A DNA stretch of 41,082 nucleotides from Zygnema cylindricum. Taxonomy: Eukaryota; Streptophyta; Zygnematophyceae; Zygnematales; Zygnemataceae. Under the pieces are notes generated by a model. The model saw only the letters and a list, made by a program, of their open reading frames with translations, was not told the origin of the DNA and did not search any database. The stretch lies in assembly GCA_037447655.1 (NCBI GenBank), contig JBBHKE010002991.1:77543-118624 (forward strand). Direction: 5' to 3'. Positions 40,901 to 41,082 of the stretch are shown piece after piece (position 1 is the first letter of the stretch; each line of letters starts with the position of its first letter). Made by a program: the position numbers and the translations under genes.

Positions 40901-41082
40901 TAATTTAGGTTAAAATTCTTGTTATCGCTAACTGTTTGTATAAATTAGGTAAGAATTCTTGTTATCGCTAAAAGTTTGTGTAATTTAGGTAACAATTCCA
41001 ATTATCGCTAATTGTTTGTGTTATTTAGGTAACAATTCCTGTTATTGCTAATAGTTTGTGTAATTTAGGTAACAATTCTTGT
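37984..41082. repeat. 40-bp satellite, block 4 (runs off the window)
   Basis: About 77 units, same orientation, continuing beyond the window end. An 800-bp (20-unit) higher-order copy is visible: the ordered variants at 38,100-38,260 recur at 38,900-39,060. Variant strings at 40,601-40,995 match strings in blocks 1 and 3. Confidence 0.97.

Noticed and set aside
1-41082. tRNA, rRNA or other structured RNA genes
   Set aside because: I found no convincing cloverleaf or rRNA core; the only hint is the weak box pair at 2,341-2,405.

Overview
The window is repeat-dense, AT-rich eukaryotic DNA with no intact host gene that I can recognise. It is almost certainly from a plant nuclear genome: the Ty1/copia and Ty3/gypsy reverse transcriptases, RNase H and integrases are of plant type. 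The gypsy polyprotein, with a PHD finger at its C-terminus, reminds me of elements from green algae and early-diverging land plants, but that is only an impression. Satellite arrays with LTR elements nested inside them suggest heterochromatin, possibly pericentromeric.

Layout. (1) 1-3,101: 3' part of a decayed Ty1/copia element A (+), with its 3' LTR at 2,196-3,101; this LTR carries a 226-bp insertion. (2) 3,148-6,850: related copia element B (+) with 5' LTR, primer-binding site, gag, protease, integrase and the start of RT, cut off at 6,850. (3) 6,851-16,625: a Ty3/gypsy element C on the minus strand, with long LTR-like repeats at both ends. Its minus-strand order is gag with two zinc knuckles, a linker, RT, RNase H, integrase, and an integrase tail with an intact-looking C4HC3 PHD finger. 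(4) 16,626-18,437: non-genic sequence with short tandem duplications. (5) 18,438-41,082: one large field of a 40-bp satellite, all in one orientation, about 11.4 kb or roughly 285 units in four blocks. It is interrupted by three members of a second copia family: a truncated LTR F (-, 22,462-22,766), a full-length element D (+, 24,348-29,830) and a full-length element E (-, 32,503-37,983).

How the parts relate. D and E are complete in structure (LTR, primer-binding site, gag-pol, polypurine tract, LTR; about 5.48 kb each), but their reading frames are broken. D is flanked by a 5-bp target-site duplication, so it entered the satellite by ordinary integration. D and E share at least three inactivating lesions, implying mobilisation of an already defective RNA or later gene conversion. 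In both, the gag frame is open from an ATG about 134 bp inside the 5' LTR, through the primer-binding site, into gag. That primer site matches the anticodon region of initiator tRNA-Met, the half-tRNA priming described for Drosophila copia. The satellite blocks share ordered strings of variant units, so they are pieces of one formerly continuous array with higher-order structure.

Most informative items: the PHD finger on the gypsy integrase, the gag start inside the LTR, the satellite's dyad and higher-order structure, and the nested insertions that can be dated relative to one another.
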